Origin: Caballeronia hypogeia
GTDB lineage: Bacteria > Pseudomonadota > Gammaproteobacteria > Burkholderiales > Burkholderiaceae
DNA: 64,000 nucleotides
Assembly: GCF_001544875.2 (NCBI RefSeq)
Contig: NZ_FCOA02000008.1
Span: 62,001 to 126,000, forward strand
Reading direction: 5' to 3'
Shown: piece by piece, positions 9,758-20,375 of the stretch
Layout of the letters: each line of letters starts with the position of its first letter
How positions within the stretch are numbered: position 1 is the stretch's first letter
Made by a program: the position numbers and the translations under genes
The notes under the pieces: model-generated
Seen by the model: the letters and a program-made list of their open reading frames with translations, nothing else
Told to the model about the DNA's origin: nothing
Database searches by the model: none

Positions 9758-10555
9758 ATGATCGACACGACTTCTTTCGATCGCGAAGCAGCGGGCGCAG
9801 CGAAACAGGCGCGCCCGCTGTTTTTCATTTCCGACCTGCACCTCTCCGAGGCGATCCCGAACACGGTCGCCGCGTTCGAGCACTTCATCGAGGTCACCGC
9901 GGGCGAGGCGGATTCCGTCTTCATCCTGGGCGATCTGTTCGAATTCTGGATCGGCGACGACATCCTCGACGCCCCCGACACCGACGCGCGAGCGAACTTC
10001 GCGCGCCGCATGACGCGCCTCATGCATACGCTCTCCGAGCGCGGCATCGGGCTGTATGTGATGCACGGCAATCGCGACTTCCTGCTGGGCAAGCGCTTCA
10101 TGAAGGAGGCGGGGGCAATGCCGCTGCCCGACCCGTTCATGATCACTGCGTTCGGCAAGCGCATCCTGCTCGCGCACGGCGATGGTCTGTGCACCGCGGA
10201 TCGCGCGTATCAAGCCTTTCGCAAAGTCGCGCGCAACAAGCTGGCGCAGCGCCTCTTTCTCGCGCTGCCGCTCGACACGCGTCTGGGCATCGGCCAGCGC
10301 ATGCGCTCGAAGAGCGAGGGCGCGCGCGTGACGGGCATATCCTCGAAATACGACGTGACGAGGAAAGCAGTATCCGAGCTCTTCGTCAACAGCCGCACGC
10401 ACACGCTGATTCACGGCCACACGCATCGGCCGGCGATGCATCGAGAAGTGGAAGGCGTGCGCTGGGTGCTGCCCGACTGGGAACTGGACGTCGATCCGCC
10501 GCGCGGCGGCTACTTGCGCCTCGACGAAGGCGGCCTGCACGCGCTGCCGCTCTAG
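9758..10555 (+). CDS. lpxH: UDP-2,3-diacylglucosamine diphosphatase
   Basis: Hydrolyses UDP-2,3-diacylglucosamine to lipid X and UMP in lipid A synthesis at the inner membrane. The 265-residue product has all calcineurin-like metal motifs: ISDLHLS (D26, H28), GDLFEFWIGDD, HGNRDF, LAHGD and HGHTHRP. The FEFW insertion after the GD motif is typical of true LpxH. It differs from the second LpxH-like protein of this window (59.7 kb), which has the DIIDGW form. It follows ppiB closely and converges on cysE. Confidence 0.95.
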   Translation: MIDTTSFDREAAGAAKQARPLFFISDLHLSEAIPNTVAAFEHFIEVTAGEADSVFILGDLFEFWIGDDILDAPDTDARANFARRMTRLMHTLSERGIGLYVMHGNRDFLLGKRFMKEAGAMPLPDPFMITAFGKRILLAHGDGLCTADRAYQAFRKVARNKLAQRLFLALPLDTRLGIGQRMRSKSEGARVTGISSKYDVTRKAVSELFVNSRTHTLIHGHTHRPAMHREVEGVRWVLPDWELDVDPPRGGYLRLDEGGLHALPL

Positions 10556-10562
10556 CGTCTCT

Positions 10563-11357
10563 TCAGCGTTCGAGCGGCGCCGCGCGCTCCTCGCTCGCCT
10601 TGCCGTCCATCGATGTGCACAGGCGCTTGAGATCGACGAGCGCGGCGCCATCGACCACATTCAACGCCTCCACCCGCGCGCCGAGCCGCTCCAGCGCCGC
10701 GACGATTTCATCGACGCGCTGCGTCTGCGTCGATGCGTGATCGATCAGTCCATGGATGGCGAGCGAGACCGGATCGTCGGCGTTCGGCGTGATGCCGTAA
10801 GCGCAGAAGCCTTCGCGCACGGTTTCCTTCGGCTTGGCGACGGCCGGCATCACGATGCGCGCCGGATTGCCGACCGCCGTGCCGCCCGCCGGCACCGGCT
10901 TCACGACCACCGCGTTCGAACCGATCTTCGCCTGCGCGCCGACAGTGAAGCCGCCGAGCACTTTCGCGCCCGCGCCGACGATCACGCCCGGTCCGAGCGT
11001 CGGATGACGCTTCGCACCGCGCGTAAGCGACGTGCCGCCGAGCGTCACGCCCTGATAGATGGTGCAGTCGTCACCGATTTCCGCCGTCTCGCCGATCACC
11101 ACGCCCATGCCGTGGTCGATGAACACGCGCCGTCCGAGCGTCGCGCCCGGATGGATCTCGATGCCGGTGAGAAAGCGCGCGACCTGCGACACGAAACGCC
11201 CGAGCCAGCGCCACTGCGCGCGCCAGCACGCGTTCGCCGCGCGATGCAGCACGATGGCGTGCAGCCCCGGATAACAGGTGACGACTTCGAAGGCGCTGCG
11301 GGCGGCGGGATCGCGCTCGCGGATGGCGGCGATGTCTTCGCGAAGTCGGTCGAACAT
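10563..11357 (-). CDS. cysE: serine O-acetyltransferase
   Basis: Makes O-acetylserine from serine and acetyl-CoA, the carbon precursor of cysteine. I chose the ATG at 11357 ([19 protein letters not shown]), giving 264 residues. The N-terminal helical part is followed by a left-handed beta-helix of hexapeptide repeats ([24 protein letters not shown]), including the catalytic His region and the [16 protein letters not shown] segment. The C-terminal ~60 residues after PAV are less conserved. It is convergent with lpxH, leaving only 7 bp between stop codons. Confidence 0.94.
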   Translation of the reverse strand: MFDRLREDIAAIRERDPAARSAFEVVTCYPGLHAIVLHRAANACWRAQWRWLGRFVSQVARFLTGIEIHPGATLGRRVFIDHGMGVVIGETAEIGDDCTIYQGVTLGGTSLTRGAKRHPTLGPGVIVGAGAKVLGGFTVGAQAKIGSNAVVVKPVPAGGTAVGNPARIVMPAVAKPKETVREGFCAYGITPNADDPVSLAIHGLIDHASTQTQRVDEIVAALERLGARVEALNVVDGAALVDLKRLCTSMDGKASEERAAPLER

Positions 11358-11553
11358 GGCGATATCTCTGACGGGGGAATGGGCGCGCGTTTCGGCGCTC
11401 GAAACGCAAAGCACGAAACGCGCAAAGCTTATATCGGCGTTCGCCGTTTTTCGCCGATTGTAGGACGCGCGCGCGGAGTCTGCTTTATGCCCACGATGCC
11501 AGCGCGGTCGCTGTCACTGCGCAATCTCATCGTTCAATCGAAAGCACGCGCGT

Positions 11554-12321
11554 TCAGTCTTTCTTCGTGCGCAGGATGTGCTTGGCGATGCCGCGCAGGA
11601 TATTGACCTCTTCGCGCTCCAGCCCGGCGCGCGCAAACATCCGCCGCACGCGCGACATCAGTTTTTTCGGATTGGCCGGATCGAGAAAATCGAGCGCGAC
11701 GAGCGCCTGCTCGAGATGCCCGTACATGCCTTCGATTTCTTCGCTCGACGCGCTCTGGCCCGTCGATTCGACCACGGCGAGCGTGTTCGCGGGCGCCTGG
11801 AACGCGAGCCGCAGTTCGTAGGCGAGCACCTGGACCGCCTGCGCGAGATTGAGCGAGCTGTACGCGGGATTGGCCGGAATATGCGCGAGCGCGCTGCAAC
11901 GCTCGACGTCGACGTTGGAAAGCCCGGTGCGCTCGTTGCCGAACACCAGCGCGATGTCGCCGTGGCGCACGAACTCATGCGCGCGTTCGGCGAGCGCGCG
12001 CGGCGGCATCTGCGGCGGGCCGTATTCGCGCATGCGCGCGGTCAGCGCGACCGACCAGTGCACGCCGACGAGCGCATCGGCGAGCGTATCGACGACGTGC
12101 GCGGAGGCGAGTACATCGTCGGCGCCGGAGGCCATCGCGATGGCTTCGGGCTCGTTCTTGACATCGGCCACGCGCGGGGCGACCAGCACGAGGCGGGAGA
12201 AGCCCATCGTCTTCAGCGCGCGCGCCGCGGCGCCGACATTGCCCGGATGACTCGGCTCGACGAGGATGAAGCGCGTGGACGTGAAGCCGCCAGCGGGCGC
12301 GGAAAGGTCGTTGGGTTCCAA
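11554..12321 (-). CDS. trmJ: tRNA (cytidine/uridine-2'-O-)-methyltransferase
   Basis: Methylates the 2'-hydroxyl of residue 32 in the anticodon loop of several tRNAs, using S-adenosylmethionine. The 255-residue product is a SPOUT (trefoil-knot) enzyme: it has RFILVEPSHPGNVGAAARAL near the N-terminus, the motif-2 segment ALVFGNERTGLSN and the motif-3 segment SSLNLAQAVQVLAYEL. A C-terminal extension to residue 255 (ILRGIAKHILRTKKD) is typical of TrmJ rather than TrmL. It is divergent from suhB across about 270 bp. Confidence 0.94.
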   Translation of the reverse strand: MEPNDLSAPAGGFTSTRFILVEPSHPGNVGAAARALKTMGFSRLVLVAPRVADVKNEPEAIAMASGADDVLASAHVVDTLADALVGVHWSVALTARMREYGPPQMPPRALAERAHEFVRHGDIALVFGNERTGLSNVDVERCSALAHIPANPAYSSLNLAQAVQVLAYELRLAFQAPANTLAVVESTGQSASSEEIEGMYGHLEQALVALDFLDPANPKKLMSRVRRMFARAGLEREEVNILRGIAKHILRTKKD

Positions 12322-12590
12322 GGCTTGAATCGTGCTGAAAGCGGTGTGAGCGGGAACCGGTTATGTTAGCGCGCTTTGCCGACGCACCTCAAACTCGTGC
12401 TCATGCACGCGGCTTTGCGGCGAGTTTCGGGTAAAATGGCCCCTTCGCGCGCGCCGCGAGCGGTTTTTGAAGTCAGTCGAACCTTCGCGCGAACGCCCCG
12501 CTCTTATTCAATTCGTCTTTCGTCGACACAGTCGTTGTCGCCACTATTTCCGTCCGCATCACGATGCCGGGCGGTCAAAGGATTTCGCTC

Positions 12591-13394
12591 ATGCATCCGA
12601 TGCTCAATATCGCTGTCAAGGCCGCGCGCCGCGCCGGACAGATCATCAACCGCGCGTCGCTCGATCTGGACCGGCTCCAGGTCAGCAAGAAACAGCACAA
12701 CGACTTCGTGACGGAAGTCGACAAGGCGTCCGAAGCCGCGATCATCGAGACGCTGCACACCGCCTATCCCGATCACAACATTCTCGCCGAGGAATCGGGC
12801 GAGGATTATCGCGAGTCCGAGTTCCAGTGGATCATCGATCCGCTCGACGGCACCACCAACTTCATCCACGGCTTCCAGTATTACTGCGTGTCGATCGCGC
12901 TCGCGCACAAGGGCGTCGTGCAGCAGGCCGTCGTCTACGATCCGACGCGCAACGACCTGTTCACGGCGTCGCGCGGCCGTGGCGCCTATCTGAACGAGCG
13001 CCGCATTCGCGTGGGCAAGCTCGATCGTCTGTCGGATGCGCTGATCGGCACGGGCTTCCCGTTCCGCGACGGTCAGGGCCTCAACGGCTACATGCGCCTC
13101 TTCAGCGAAATGACGCTTTCCTGTGCGGGCCTGCGCCGTCCGGGCGCGGCCGCGCTCGATCTCGCCAACGTCGCGGCCGGCCGGCTCGACGGCTTCTTCG
13201 AACAGGGCATCCACCCGTGGGACGTCGCGGCGGGCAGCCTGATCGTGACGGAAGCGGGCGGACTGGTCGGCAACTACACCGGCGAATCGGACTTCCTGTT
13301 CAAGAACGAAATCGTCGCCGCGAATCCGAAGGTCTACGCGCAGATGGTCAAGATTCTCGACATGTACTCGCGCACGCGTCTGACTGGCGAATAA
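12591..13394 (+). CDS. suhB: inositol-1-monophosphatase family protein
   Basis: Li-sensitive, Mg-dependent phosphatase; in gammaproteobacteria SuhB also assists rRNA antitermination complexes. I chose the ATG at 12591 ([17 protein letters not shown]), giving 267 residues, the family length. Metal-site motifs are intact: EE at 67-68, DPLDGTTN at 83-90 and [15 protein letters not shown] near the C-terminal third. A strong terminator follows 15 bp after the stop, so it is the last gene of its transcript. The upstream gap to trmJ presumably holds its promoter (a TAAAAT element at about 12432). Confidence 0.95.
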   Translation: MHPMLNIAVKAARRAGQIINRASLDLDRLQVSKKQHNDFVTEVDKASEAAIIETLHTAYPDHNILAEESGEDYRESEFQWIIDPLDGTTNFIHGFQYYCVSIALAHKGVVQQAVVYDPTRNDLFTASRGRGAYLNERRIRVGKLDRLSDALIGTGFPFRDGQGLNGYMRLFSEMTLSCAGLRRPGAAALDLANVAAGRLDGFFEQGIHPWDVAAGSLIVTEAGGLVGNYTGESDFLFKNEIVAANPKVYAQMVKILDMYSRTRLTGE

Positions 13395-13408
13395 GTCACA
13401 TCCATCCA

Positions 13409-13432
13409 GGGGCGCGTCTTGCGCCCCTTTTT
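13409..13432 (+). terminator. Rho-independent terminator of suhB
   Basis: GGGGCGC (13409..13415) and GCGCCCC (13421..13427) form a perfect 7-bp GC stem with a 5-base loop, followed directly by TTTTT. Confidence 0.9.
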
Positions 13433-13603
13433 GCCTCTGTCCGCTCCGCCTCCGGGCGCGTCCCCTGCTCTGCAATGAATGCGGGGCTCCGTTACAGTGC
13501 AATCTTTTGCCCTTTCGGTTCGAAGCCGGCTCGCGCTTCATTCCACTGTTCCCCGTTTTTCCGCCGCGCGCCGCGCAAAACGCAAGGCCCGGCCAGCTCG
13601 CCC

Positions 13604-14902
13604 ATGAAAAAAGGCTTCTACACGATCATCGCCGCGCAGTTCGTTTCGTCGCTCGCCGACAATGCGCTCCTGATCGCCGCGATCGCCATGCTCGCCGTCG
13701 TGCATTCGGCGCCGTGGGTCACGCCGCTGTTGCAGATCTTCTTCACGATTTCGTATGTGGTGCTCGCGCCCTTCGTCGGCGCATTCGCCGATGCGATCCA
13801 GAAGCGCCACGTCATGTTCATCTCGAACGCGCTCAAGGCCGGCGGCTGCGCGATGATGATCGCGGGTGTGCATCCGATGCTCGCGTATGGCGTCGTGGGT
13901 CTGGGCGCGGCGGCGTATTCGCCGGCGAAATACGGCATCCTCACCGAGCTTCTGCCGCCGCAGAAGCTGATCGCGGCGAACGCGTGGCTCGAATCCGCGA
14001 CCGTCGGCTCGACGATTCTCGGCACCGTGATCGGCGGGGCGCTCGTGAGCCAGGTCGTCGGGCGCTGGGTCGCGCACGCGCATCTGCCATTCATGAGCAC
14101 GGCCGCGCACGCCGCGCTCTTCACGGTGATGATCATTTACGCGTCGGCGGCGCTCATCAACGGGTTCATTCCGGACACCGGCGCGCGCTATCCCAACCTT
14201 TTGAGCGAGCCGACGAAGCTCGTCCACGATTTCTCGCACTGCTTCAAGGTGCTGTGGCGCGACAAGCTCGCGCAGATCGCGCTGTGGGTCACGACGCTCC
14301 TGTGGGGCGCTGCCGTCACATTGCAGTTGCTGGTGCTCAAGTGGGCCGACGCGAATCTCGGGCTGTCGCTGTCCAAGGCCGCGGTGCTGCAGGGCGTGAC
14401 AGGTCTGGGCATCGCGCTGGGCGCGGCGGCGGCGTCCGCCTGGATCGTGCTGCGTCAGTCGCTGAAAGTGCTGCCGGTCGGCGTGCTGATCGGCGCGGTG
14501 GCGGTCGCGATGGCGTTCTACAACAAGGACCTGTTCCCGGCGGGCGCCGGCGTCCAGATCGGGTCGTATTTCGCGCCGGCGTACATTCTGATGGCGTATC
14601 CGCTGATGATCGCGCTCGGCGGCCTGTCGGGCTTTTTCATCGTACCGATGAACGCGATCCTGCAGCATCGCGGCGCGACCCTGCTGTCCGCCGGGCATTC
14701 CATCGCGGTGCAAAACTTCAACCAGAACATCGCGGTGCTCTCGATGCTCGGCGCCTACGCGCTGCTTTTGACGATCAAGGTGCCGGTGCAGTGGATCATC
14801 GTCGTGTTCGGCGCCTTCGTCTGTCTGATGATGGCGCTGGCGATGCGCCGCCACACCCAAAACGAGCGCGACACGGACCTGGTTGCACTGGTCGAGGAAT
14901 GA
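13604..14902 (+). CDS. lplT: lysophospholipid transporter LplT (MFS)
   Basis: Inner-membrane major-facilitator protein that flips lysophospholipids inward for re-acylation. I chose the ATG at 13604 (MKKGFYTIIAAQFVSSLADNAL), giving 432 residues; the open upstream frame is not protein-like. About 12 hydrophobic segments can be traced. The N-terminal QFVSSLADNALLIAA and the motif around AYSPAKYGILTELLPPQKLIAANAW are characteristic of LplT. There is no fused Aas acyltransferase domain, and no aas gene follows. Confidence 0.93.
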   Translation: MKKGFYTIIAAQFVSSLADNALLIAAIAMLAVVHSAPWVTPLLQIFFTISYVVLAPFVGAFADAIQKRHVMFISNALKAGGCAMMIAGVHPMLAYGVVGLGAAAYSPAKYGILTELLPPQKLIAANAWLESATVGSTILGTVIGGALVSQVVGRWVAHAHLPFMSTAAHAALFTVMIIYASAALINGFIPDTGARYPNLLSEPTKLVHDFSHCFKVLWRDKLAQIALWVTTLLWGAAVTLQLLVLKWADANLGLSLSKAAVLQGVTGLGIALGAAAASAWIVLRQSLKVLPVGVLIGAVAVAMAFYNKDLFPAGAGVQIGSYFAPAYILMAYPLMIALGGLSGFFIVPMNAILQHRGATLLSAGHSIAVQNFNQNIAVLSMLGAYALLLTIKVPVQWIIVVFGAFVCLMMALAMRRHTQNERDTDLVALVEE

Positions 14903-15078
14903 TCCTTGCTCGAAGGTGTATTCTGGGTTCATGCCCCGACGCCGGCCGACGACGATGACAGGGAGGAAACGCGGGCGGCGGACGTCGGTCGTCAAGCTGT
15001 AAGCGGCACGCCATGGCGAGGCGCTTCCCGCCTGCCGGCGTCATACATTCCTCGGCAACGTCAAAAAGGAGCAAGGAA

Positions 15079-15447
15079 ATGGGATTGTTCACACGTTCGA
15101 CGCTCGACAGCAAAATCAATGGCGCAGCCAATATGGGCGAGCGCGCGGTGCGCGGTGCGAGCGACGCGGTCGATTCGGCCAGCAGCCAGTTGCGCAGCCT
15201 CCTCGACGATCTGGAAAGCTCGATCTCGGGCGCCAAGGACATCGATGCGGACAAGCTGCGAAAAGAACTGCAATCGAAACTGAAAACCGCCCGTTCGCAG
15301 ATGAACGGCGCCGGTGGCGTGATCGCCGACAAGCTGAACGATGCAGCCGGTTACGCCGATGACTTCGTGCACGACAAGCCGTGGCACACGCTCGGCGCGG
15401 TGGCGGGACTCGCGCTGCTCGTCGGCTATCTCGCAGGGCGCGCGTGA
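15079..15447 (+). CDS. DUF883 family protein (YqjD/ElaB-like)
   Basis: The 122-residue product starts at ATG 15079, preceded by a strong AAAGGAGC ribosome site. Most of it is amphipathic helix rich in Ala, Ser, Asp and Lys (two blocks with heptad-like spacing). It ends in a single C-terminal hydrophobic segment (TLGAVAGLALLVGYLAG), as in YqjD/ElaB tail-anchored proteins. E. coli relatives associate with ribosomes at the inner membrane in stationary phase; whether that holds here is unknown. It sits alone between lplT and mutS. Confidence 0.88.
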   Translation: MGLFTRSTLDSKINGAANMGERAVRGASDAVDSASSQLRSLLDDLESSISGAKDIDADKLRKELQSKLKTARSQMNGAGGVIADKLNDAAGYADDFVHDKPWHTLGAVAGLALLVGYLAGRA

Positions 15448-15682
15448 CGGGTTCTCCCGACATGACGTTTTCCCGCCAGGACGACGTCCGGTCGTTCCGG
15501 CGGCGCGCGCCTTTCCTGCCTTGATGCAGGCGCTTGCGCGCGTCCGGTTCCTCATTCGTTGGCCATCCGGCCGACTCCGCCTTCCCCATCCGACAGGTTA
15601 AACTCATGCCCTATCGGCTGATCAGCGGCCGGCGCACGTCGCGCCCGGCCGTTTGATCGCACCGGCTCTCACCGCACGCAAG

Positions 15683-18382
15683 ATGGGCAATCACACGGCA
15701 ACTCCCGACACCTCCTCCGATACCACCGCGCCGCTCGCGGACCTGTCGCAGCACACGCCGATGATGCAGCAGTACCTGCGCATCAAGGCGGAGCATCCCG
15801 GCACGCTGGTCTTCTACCGGATGGGCGATTTTTACGAGCTTTTCTTCGACGATGCGGAAAAAGCCGCGCGCCTGCTCGATCTCACGCTCACGCAGCGCGG
15901 CGCCTCGGGCGGCAATCCGATCCGGATGGCCGGCGTGCCGCATCACGCATGCGAGCAATACCTTGCGAAGCTGGTGAAGCTGGGCGAGTCTGTCGCGATC
16001 TGCGAGCAGATCGGCGATCCGGCCACATCGAAGGGTCCGGTCGAGCGCAAGGTGGTGCGCGTGGTCACCCCGGGCACGCTGACCGACGCGGCCCTGCTCT
16101 CCGACAAAAGCGATGTCTATCTGCTCGCGCTGTGTCCCGCCCACAACCGGCGTGGCGGCGTGACGAGCGTCGGCCTCGCGTGGCTCAATCTCGCGAGCGG
16201 CGCGCTGCGGCTCGCCGAAGTCGCGCCCGGACAGGTGAGCGCCGCGCTCGAACGCATTCGCCCGGCCGAGACGCTCATCGCCGATTCGATCACGGACATG
16301 CAGGCATCGCTCGGCGTGACGAATCCCGGCGCGACCACGCGCGTGCCGGCATGGCACTTCGACGTCGGCTCGGGCACGCAGCGGCTGCGCGAGCAGCTCG
16401 ATGTCGCGAGCCTGGACGGCTTCGGCGCGCAGACGCTCACCTGCGCCTGCGGCGCGGCCGGCGCGCTGCTGCTCTACGCCGCCGCCACGCAAGGCCAGCA
16501 GTTGCGTCACGTGCGCAGCCTGAAGGTCGAATACGAGTCCGAATACATTGGGCTCGACCCCGCCACGCGGCGCAATCTCGAACTCACCGAAACCCTCCGC
16601 GGCACCGAATCGCCGACGCTGTTCTCGCTGCTCGACACGTGCTGCACGACCATGGGCAGCCGCCTCCTGCGCCACTGGCTGCATCATCCGCCGCGCGACG
16701 CATCGATCGCGCAGGCACGCCAGCAGGCGATCGGCGCGCTGCTCGACGCGCCCATGAGCGGCGGCCTCGACACGTTACGCAGCGCACTGCGCAAGATCTC
16801 GGATATCGAACGCATCACGGGGCGGCTCGCGTTGCTGTCGGCGAGGCCGCGTGATCTTTCCAGCCTGCGCGATACCTTCACCGCGCTGCCCGAACTGCGC
16901 GCGCTGGTCACGAACGTGGCCGCGCATACGCACGCGCTGGAACGCATCGACGCCGCGCTCGAACCGCCGCACGAATGCCTCGATCTGCTGACGAACGCCA
17001 TCGCGCCCGAGCCCGCCGCGCTGATTCGCGATGGCGGAGTGATCGCGCGCGGCTACGATCCCGATCTCGACGAACTGCGCGATATTTCGGAGAACTGCGA
17101 TCAGTTCCTGATCGATCTGGAAGCGCGCGAGCGCACGCGCACCGGCATCGCGAATCTGCGAGTCGAGTACAACAAGGTGCACGGCTTCTATATCGAAGTG
17201 ACGCGCGGGCAGACCGACAAGGTGCCGGACGACTATCGCCGCCGTCAGACGCTCAAGAACGCGGAACGCTACATCACGCCGGAACTGAAGACGTTCGAGG
17301 ACAAGGCGCTGTCGGCGCAGGAACGCGCGCTGGCCCGCGAGCGCGCGCTCTACGACGCGCTCCTGCAGAACCTGCTGCCCTTCATCGCGGATTGCCAGCG
17401 CGTCGCGGGCGCGCTCGCGGAACTCGATCTCCTGTGCGCCTTCGCCGAACGCGCCCGCGCTCTCGACTGGGTCGCGCCGGAATTCACGGCCGATGCGGGC
17501 ATCGACATCGAACAGGGACGGCATCCCGTCGTCGAGGCGCAGGTCGAGCAGTTCATCGCCAATGACTGCTGTCTCAGCCAGGACCGCAAGCTTCTGCTGA
17601 TCACCGGTCCGAACATGGGCGGTAAATCCACCTTCATGCGTCAGACCGCGCTGATCGCGCTGATGGCGCACGTGGGCAGCTACGTGCCCGCGAAGCGCGC
17701 GCGGTTCGGTGCGCTCGATCGCATCTTCACGCGTATCGGCGCGGCGGACGATCTCGCGGGCGGTCGCTCGACCTTCATGGTCGAGATGACCGAAGCAGCG
17801 GCGATTCTCAACGACGCGAGCGCATCGAGCCTCGTGCTGATGGACGAGATCGGGCGCGGCACTTCGACCTTCGACGGCCTCGCGCTCGCGTGGGCCATCG
17901 CGCGGCATCTGCTCACGCACAACGCGTGCTATACGCTGTTCGCGACGCATTACTTCGAACTCACGCAGTTGCCAACCGAGTTCGCGCAGGCGGCGAACGT
18001 GCATCTGTCGGCGGTCGAGCACGATCACGGCATCGTGTTTTTGCACGCGGTGAGCGAAGGTCCGGCCAATCAGAGTTACGGACTGCAGGTCGCGCAACTC
18101 GCGGGCGTGCCTGCGCCGGTGATCCGCGCGGCGCGCAGGCATCTCGTGCATCTGGAGCAGCAGTCGATCGGTCAGCCCACCGCGCAGTTCGATCTGTTCG
18201 CGAGCCAGCCCCCCGTGCCTTACGTCGATGAAGACGAGCCGCAAGCGAGCGAAGCGCCCGAGCATCCCGTGATGCAAAAGCTGCGCGCACTCGATCCGAA
18301 CGATCTGCGTCCGCGCGATGCGCTCGATCTGCTATACGAACTGCATGAACTGGCGAACGATCCGCCGGATGTCTCGCGTTGA
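15683..18382 (+). CDS. mutS: DNA mismatch repair protein MutS
   Basis: Recognises mismatches and starts methyl-directed or MutL-dependent repair. The ATG at 15683 gives 899 residues; an upstream TTG would add 10. The mismatch-binding F-x-E motif is F50-Y-E52 in [12 protein letters not shown]. The ATPase Walker A GPNMGGKS is at 642-649, followed by [12 protein letters not shown] and the conserved [10 protein letters not shown] segment. Connector, lever and clamp domains lie between. The C-terminus (about 860-899) retains a MutS-tetramerisation-like tail. The next gene overlaps its stop by 14 bp, so they are translationally coupled. Confidence 0.98.
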   Translation: MGNHTATPDTSSDTTAPLADLSQHTPMMQQYLRIKAEHPGTLVFYRMGDFYELFFDDAEKAARLLDLTLTQRGASGGNPIRMAGVPHHACEQYLAKLVKLGESVAICEQIGDPATSKGPVERKVVRVVTPGTLTDAALLSDKSDVYLLALCPAHNRRGGVTSVGLAWLNLASGALRLAEVAPGQVSAALERIRPAETLIADSITDMQASLGVTNPGATTRVPAWHFDVGSGTQRLREQLDVASLDGFGAQTLTCACGAAGALLLYAAATQGQQLRHVRSLKVEYESEYIGLDPATRRNLELTETLRGTESPTLFSLLDTCCTTMGSRLLRHWLHHPPRDASIAQARQQAIGALLDAPMSGGLDTLRSALRKISDIERITGRLALLSARPRDLSSLRDTFTALPELRALVTNVAAHTHALERIDAALEPPHECLDLLTNAIAPEPAALIRDGGVIARGYDPDLDELRDISENCDQFLIDLEARERTRTGIANLRVEYNKVHGFYIEVTRGQTDKVPDDYRRRQTLKNAERYITPELKTFEDKALSAQERALARERALYDALLQNLLPFIADCQRVAGALAELDLLCAFAERARALDWVAPEFTADAGIDIEQGRHPVVEAQVEQFIANDCCLSQDRKLLLITGPNMGGKSTFMRQTALIALMAHVGSYVPAKRARFGALDRIFTRIGAADDLAGGRSTFMVEMTEAAAILNDASASSLVLMDEIGRGTSTFDGLALAWAIARHLLTHNACYTLFATHYFELTQLPTEFAQAANVHLSAVEHDHGIVFLHAVSEGPANQSYGLQVAQLAGVPAPVIRAARRHLVHLEQQSIGQPTAQFDLFASQPPVPYVDEDEPQASEAPEHPVMQKLRALDPNDLRPRDALDLLYELHELANDPPDVSR

Positions 18383-19697
18383 GCCAAACGTCATGGCGGT
18401 GGCCGCGCGACTGAGCTGCGCCGCCGCGATCATAGCCGCGCTCGCGTACGGCGCGACTCCGCATGCACATGCCGAGAACAGCGAGCCGCTCGGCTTCGCC
18501 GTGATCGCCGACGCGCTCACCCGCCCCGCCGACGAAGCGCCGGTGCGGCGCATGCTCGACGCCATCGCGCGCGATGCGAACGTCGCGTTCATCGTCTATG
18601 ACGGCAATTTCAAGGGCGCATCGGAGCAGTGCCGCGACGGCATCTATCAGGCGCGGCACGATCTGCTCGATGCGTCGCGCACGCCGCTCGTGATGCTGCC
18701 CGGGCAACACGACTGGGCCGATTGCGGTTCCGCGCACGCGGGCGGTTACGATCCGGTCGAACGTCTCGACTTCATCCGTCAGCTCTTCTTCGCCGATGCA
18801 AGCTCGCTCGGACAAAACCCGCTGACACTCTCGCGCGAAAGCGATGTCGCGCGCTTCCGCACCTTCCGCGAGATCGTGCGCTGGCAGTCGCAGGGAGTCG
18901 CGTTCATCGGCCTCAATGCGCCGAGCCCGAACAACCACTATCTGACCGCGGGCGGGCGCAATGGCGAATTCGAGGATCGCGCGGTCGCGACCACGTTCTG
19001 GCTCGAGCACGCGGCCGAAACGGCGCGGCGCTCCGACATGCGCGCACTCGTGATCCTGCTTCAGGGTGATCCGGATTTCTCGCGCTACGAACGGCGCGAA
19101 CGCTTCGCGTGGTTGCGCTTCTCGCACTCGAGCCAGCCGCGCGATGGCTTTCTCGAACTCAAGCGCAGTCTCGTGAAGGCGGCGGACATCTTTCGCGGGC
19201 CGGTCATCGTGATTCACGCCTCCGAAGCGCCCGAGCCGAACGGCTTTCGTATCGACCAGCCCTTGCGCAACGACAAGGGCTTGATCGTCACGAATCTCAC
19301 GCGTATTGCGATCGCGTTCAAGCGGCCGCAATCGCAATGGCTCGAAGTGCAGACCGATGCGCAATGGCATCCGCCGTTTCGCCTGCGCGTGCGCGATACG
19401 AAGGACGTGCGCGCGCGTGAGCCCGTCGAGCCGCAGAGCGAGCCGCCCGCGCAGTCGAGCGCGCCTTATGCGCCCTATCCCATGCCTTCTTCCGCGCCCG
19501 CATCGGCGCCCGCGCCGGAACCCACGTTGCCCGCATCGATGCCGCCGGCGCTGCCCCGCAACGACTTGCCGGAATCCTTGCCCGCGCCGCCGTCGATGCC
19601 GATGCCCGCTTCCGACCTGCCGCCCATCCTCACGCCGCCGCAATCCTTGCCGCCGCTCTATCCGGTGCCAGCATCCGGCGTGCAGAACGGCGGGTAA
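18369..19697 (+). CDS. secreted calcineurin-like phosphoesterase homologue with altered motifs
   Basis: The ATG at 18369 overlaps the mutS stop; a second ATG at 18393 begins [19 protein letters not shown], a Sec signal peptide ending AHA, and is a good alternative. The product (442 or 434 residues) looks like a periplasmic metallophosphoesterase: [12 protein letters not shown] corresponds to the usual GD(N) block and [11 protein letters not shown] to GNHDW. The first D-x-H motif reads IADALT and the Asn of GNH is Gln, so catalytic competence is doubtful. The last ~95 residues are a Pro/Ala/Ser-rich tail. Function unknown; coupling to mutS does not by itself imply a repair role. Confidence 0.8.
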   Translation: MSRVEPNVMAVAARLSCAAAIIAALAYGATPHAHAENSEPLGFAVIADALTRPADEAPVRRMLDAIARDANVAFIVYDGNFKGASEQCRDGIYQARHDLLDASRTPLVMLPGQHDWADCGSAHAGGYDPVERLDFIRQLFFADASSLGQNPLTLSRESDVARFRTFREIVRWQSQGVAFIGLNAPSPNNHYLTAGGRNGEFEDRAVATTFWLEHAAETARRSDMRALVILLQGDPDFSRYERRERFAWLRFSHSSQPRDGFLELKRSLVKAADIFRGPVIVIHASEAPEPNGFRIDQPLRNDKGLIVTNLTRIAIAFKRPQSQWLEVQTDAQWHPPFRLRVRDTKDVRAREPVEPQSEPPAQSSAPYAPYPMPSSAPASAPAPEPTLPASMPPALPRNDLPESLPAPPSMPMPASDLPPILTPPQSLPPLYPVPASGVQNGG

Positions 19698-19719
19698 GCC
19701 GGGCGCGATCCGTGCGCGC

Positions 19720-19752
19720 AAAAAAAAAGCGCAGCCGAAGCTGCGCTTTCTT
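19720..19752. terminator. bidirectional terminator between the phosphoesterase-like gene and slyD
   Basis: An 8-bp perfect stem (agcgcagc 19728..19735 / gctgcgct 19740..19747) with a cgaa tetraloop follows eight or more A residues and precedes TTTCTTC. On the minus strand the A run gives a strong T tail for slyD; on the plus strand the T tail is weaker. The two genes converge here. Confidence 0.8.
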
Positions 19753-19764
19753 CAATGTACGGTG

Positions 19765-19801
19765 CGTTCAGTGCATTCGTTCAGTGCATTCGTTCAGTGC
19801 A
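19765..19801. repeat. 13-bp tandem repeat at the 3' end of slyD
   Basis: The unit cgttcagtgcatt occurs twice exactly (19765..19777, 19778..19790) and continues for 11 bases of a third copy. The third copy contains the slyD stop codon, so the array lies in the slyD 3' untranslated region, just before the terminator. Confidence 0.85.
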
Positions 19802-20342
19802 AGGTCGGACCTGCGTCCTTGCGCGGCTCGTCGTCATCGTCTTCGTCTTCATCGACGACATGCAGGCCGTCCGCGCCATGCGCGTGCTGATGCTCGATCT
19901 CGTCATCCGTGGCCGTGCGCACTTCCTGCACCGACAACGAGAAACGCAGCGCCATGCCGGCCAGCGGATGATTGCCGTCGAGCACGACCTTGTCTTCGGC
20001 GACATCGGTGACGGTGTAGATGAGCGAGTCGATGTCGTCATCGCCGTCTTCGGGCGTGCCCTCGAACTGCATGCCAACTTCCAGCGGCTCGGGGAAACGG
20101 CTACGCTCCTCGATCTTCACGAGCTCGGGATCGTATTCGCCGAACGCGTCCTGCGGCTCGAGTTGAATGGCCGTTTCATAGCCGGCTTCGTGACCGTCGA
20201 GCGCTTCCTCGATCTTGGGGAACGTGCCATCATAGCCGCCGTGCAGATAGACCATCGGCTCGTCGCTTTCCTCTATCAGATTGCCTTGCGCATCCGACAG
20301 CTTGTAAGCGACCGAAACGACAGTGTCTTTCGCAATTTTCAT
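19794..20342 (-). CDS. slyD: FKBP-type peptidyl-prolyl isomerase SlyD
   Basis: Cytosolic prolyl isomerase and chaperone that also binds metals and helps hydrogenase or other metalloprotein maturation in some bacteria. I chose the ATG at 20342 (MKIAKDTVVSVAYKL), preceded by a GGAGG ribosome site, giving 182 residues; the open frame upstream lies antisense to the next gene. The FKBP domain is split by the insert-in-flap domain (about 70-125), and DGNHPLAG is the usual signature. The C-terminal tail is rich in His and Asp/Glu (EHQHAHGADG, then an acidic run), a probable nickel-binding region though short of the Cys found in E. coli. Confidence 0.95.
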   Translation of the reverse strand: MKIAKDTVVSVAYKLSDAQGNLIEESDEPMVYLHGGYDGTFPKIEEALDGHEAGYETAIQLEPQDAFGEYDPELVKIEERSRFPEPLEVGMQFEGTPEDGDDDIDSLIYTVTDVAEDKVVLDGNHPLAGMALRFSLSVQEVRTATDDEIEHQHAHGADGLHVVDEDEDDDDEPRKDAGPTLH

Positions 20343-20375
20343 TGGATCCTCCAAGATACAAGCCTCGATTATACG

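Noticed and set aside
9758..10555. Possibility that this LpxH-like gene is also a PlcP
   Set aside because: It has the FEFWIGDD insertion of true LpxH and lies with housekeeping genes, not with a glycosyltransferase or kinase.
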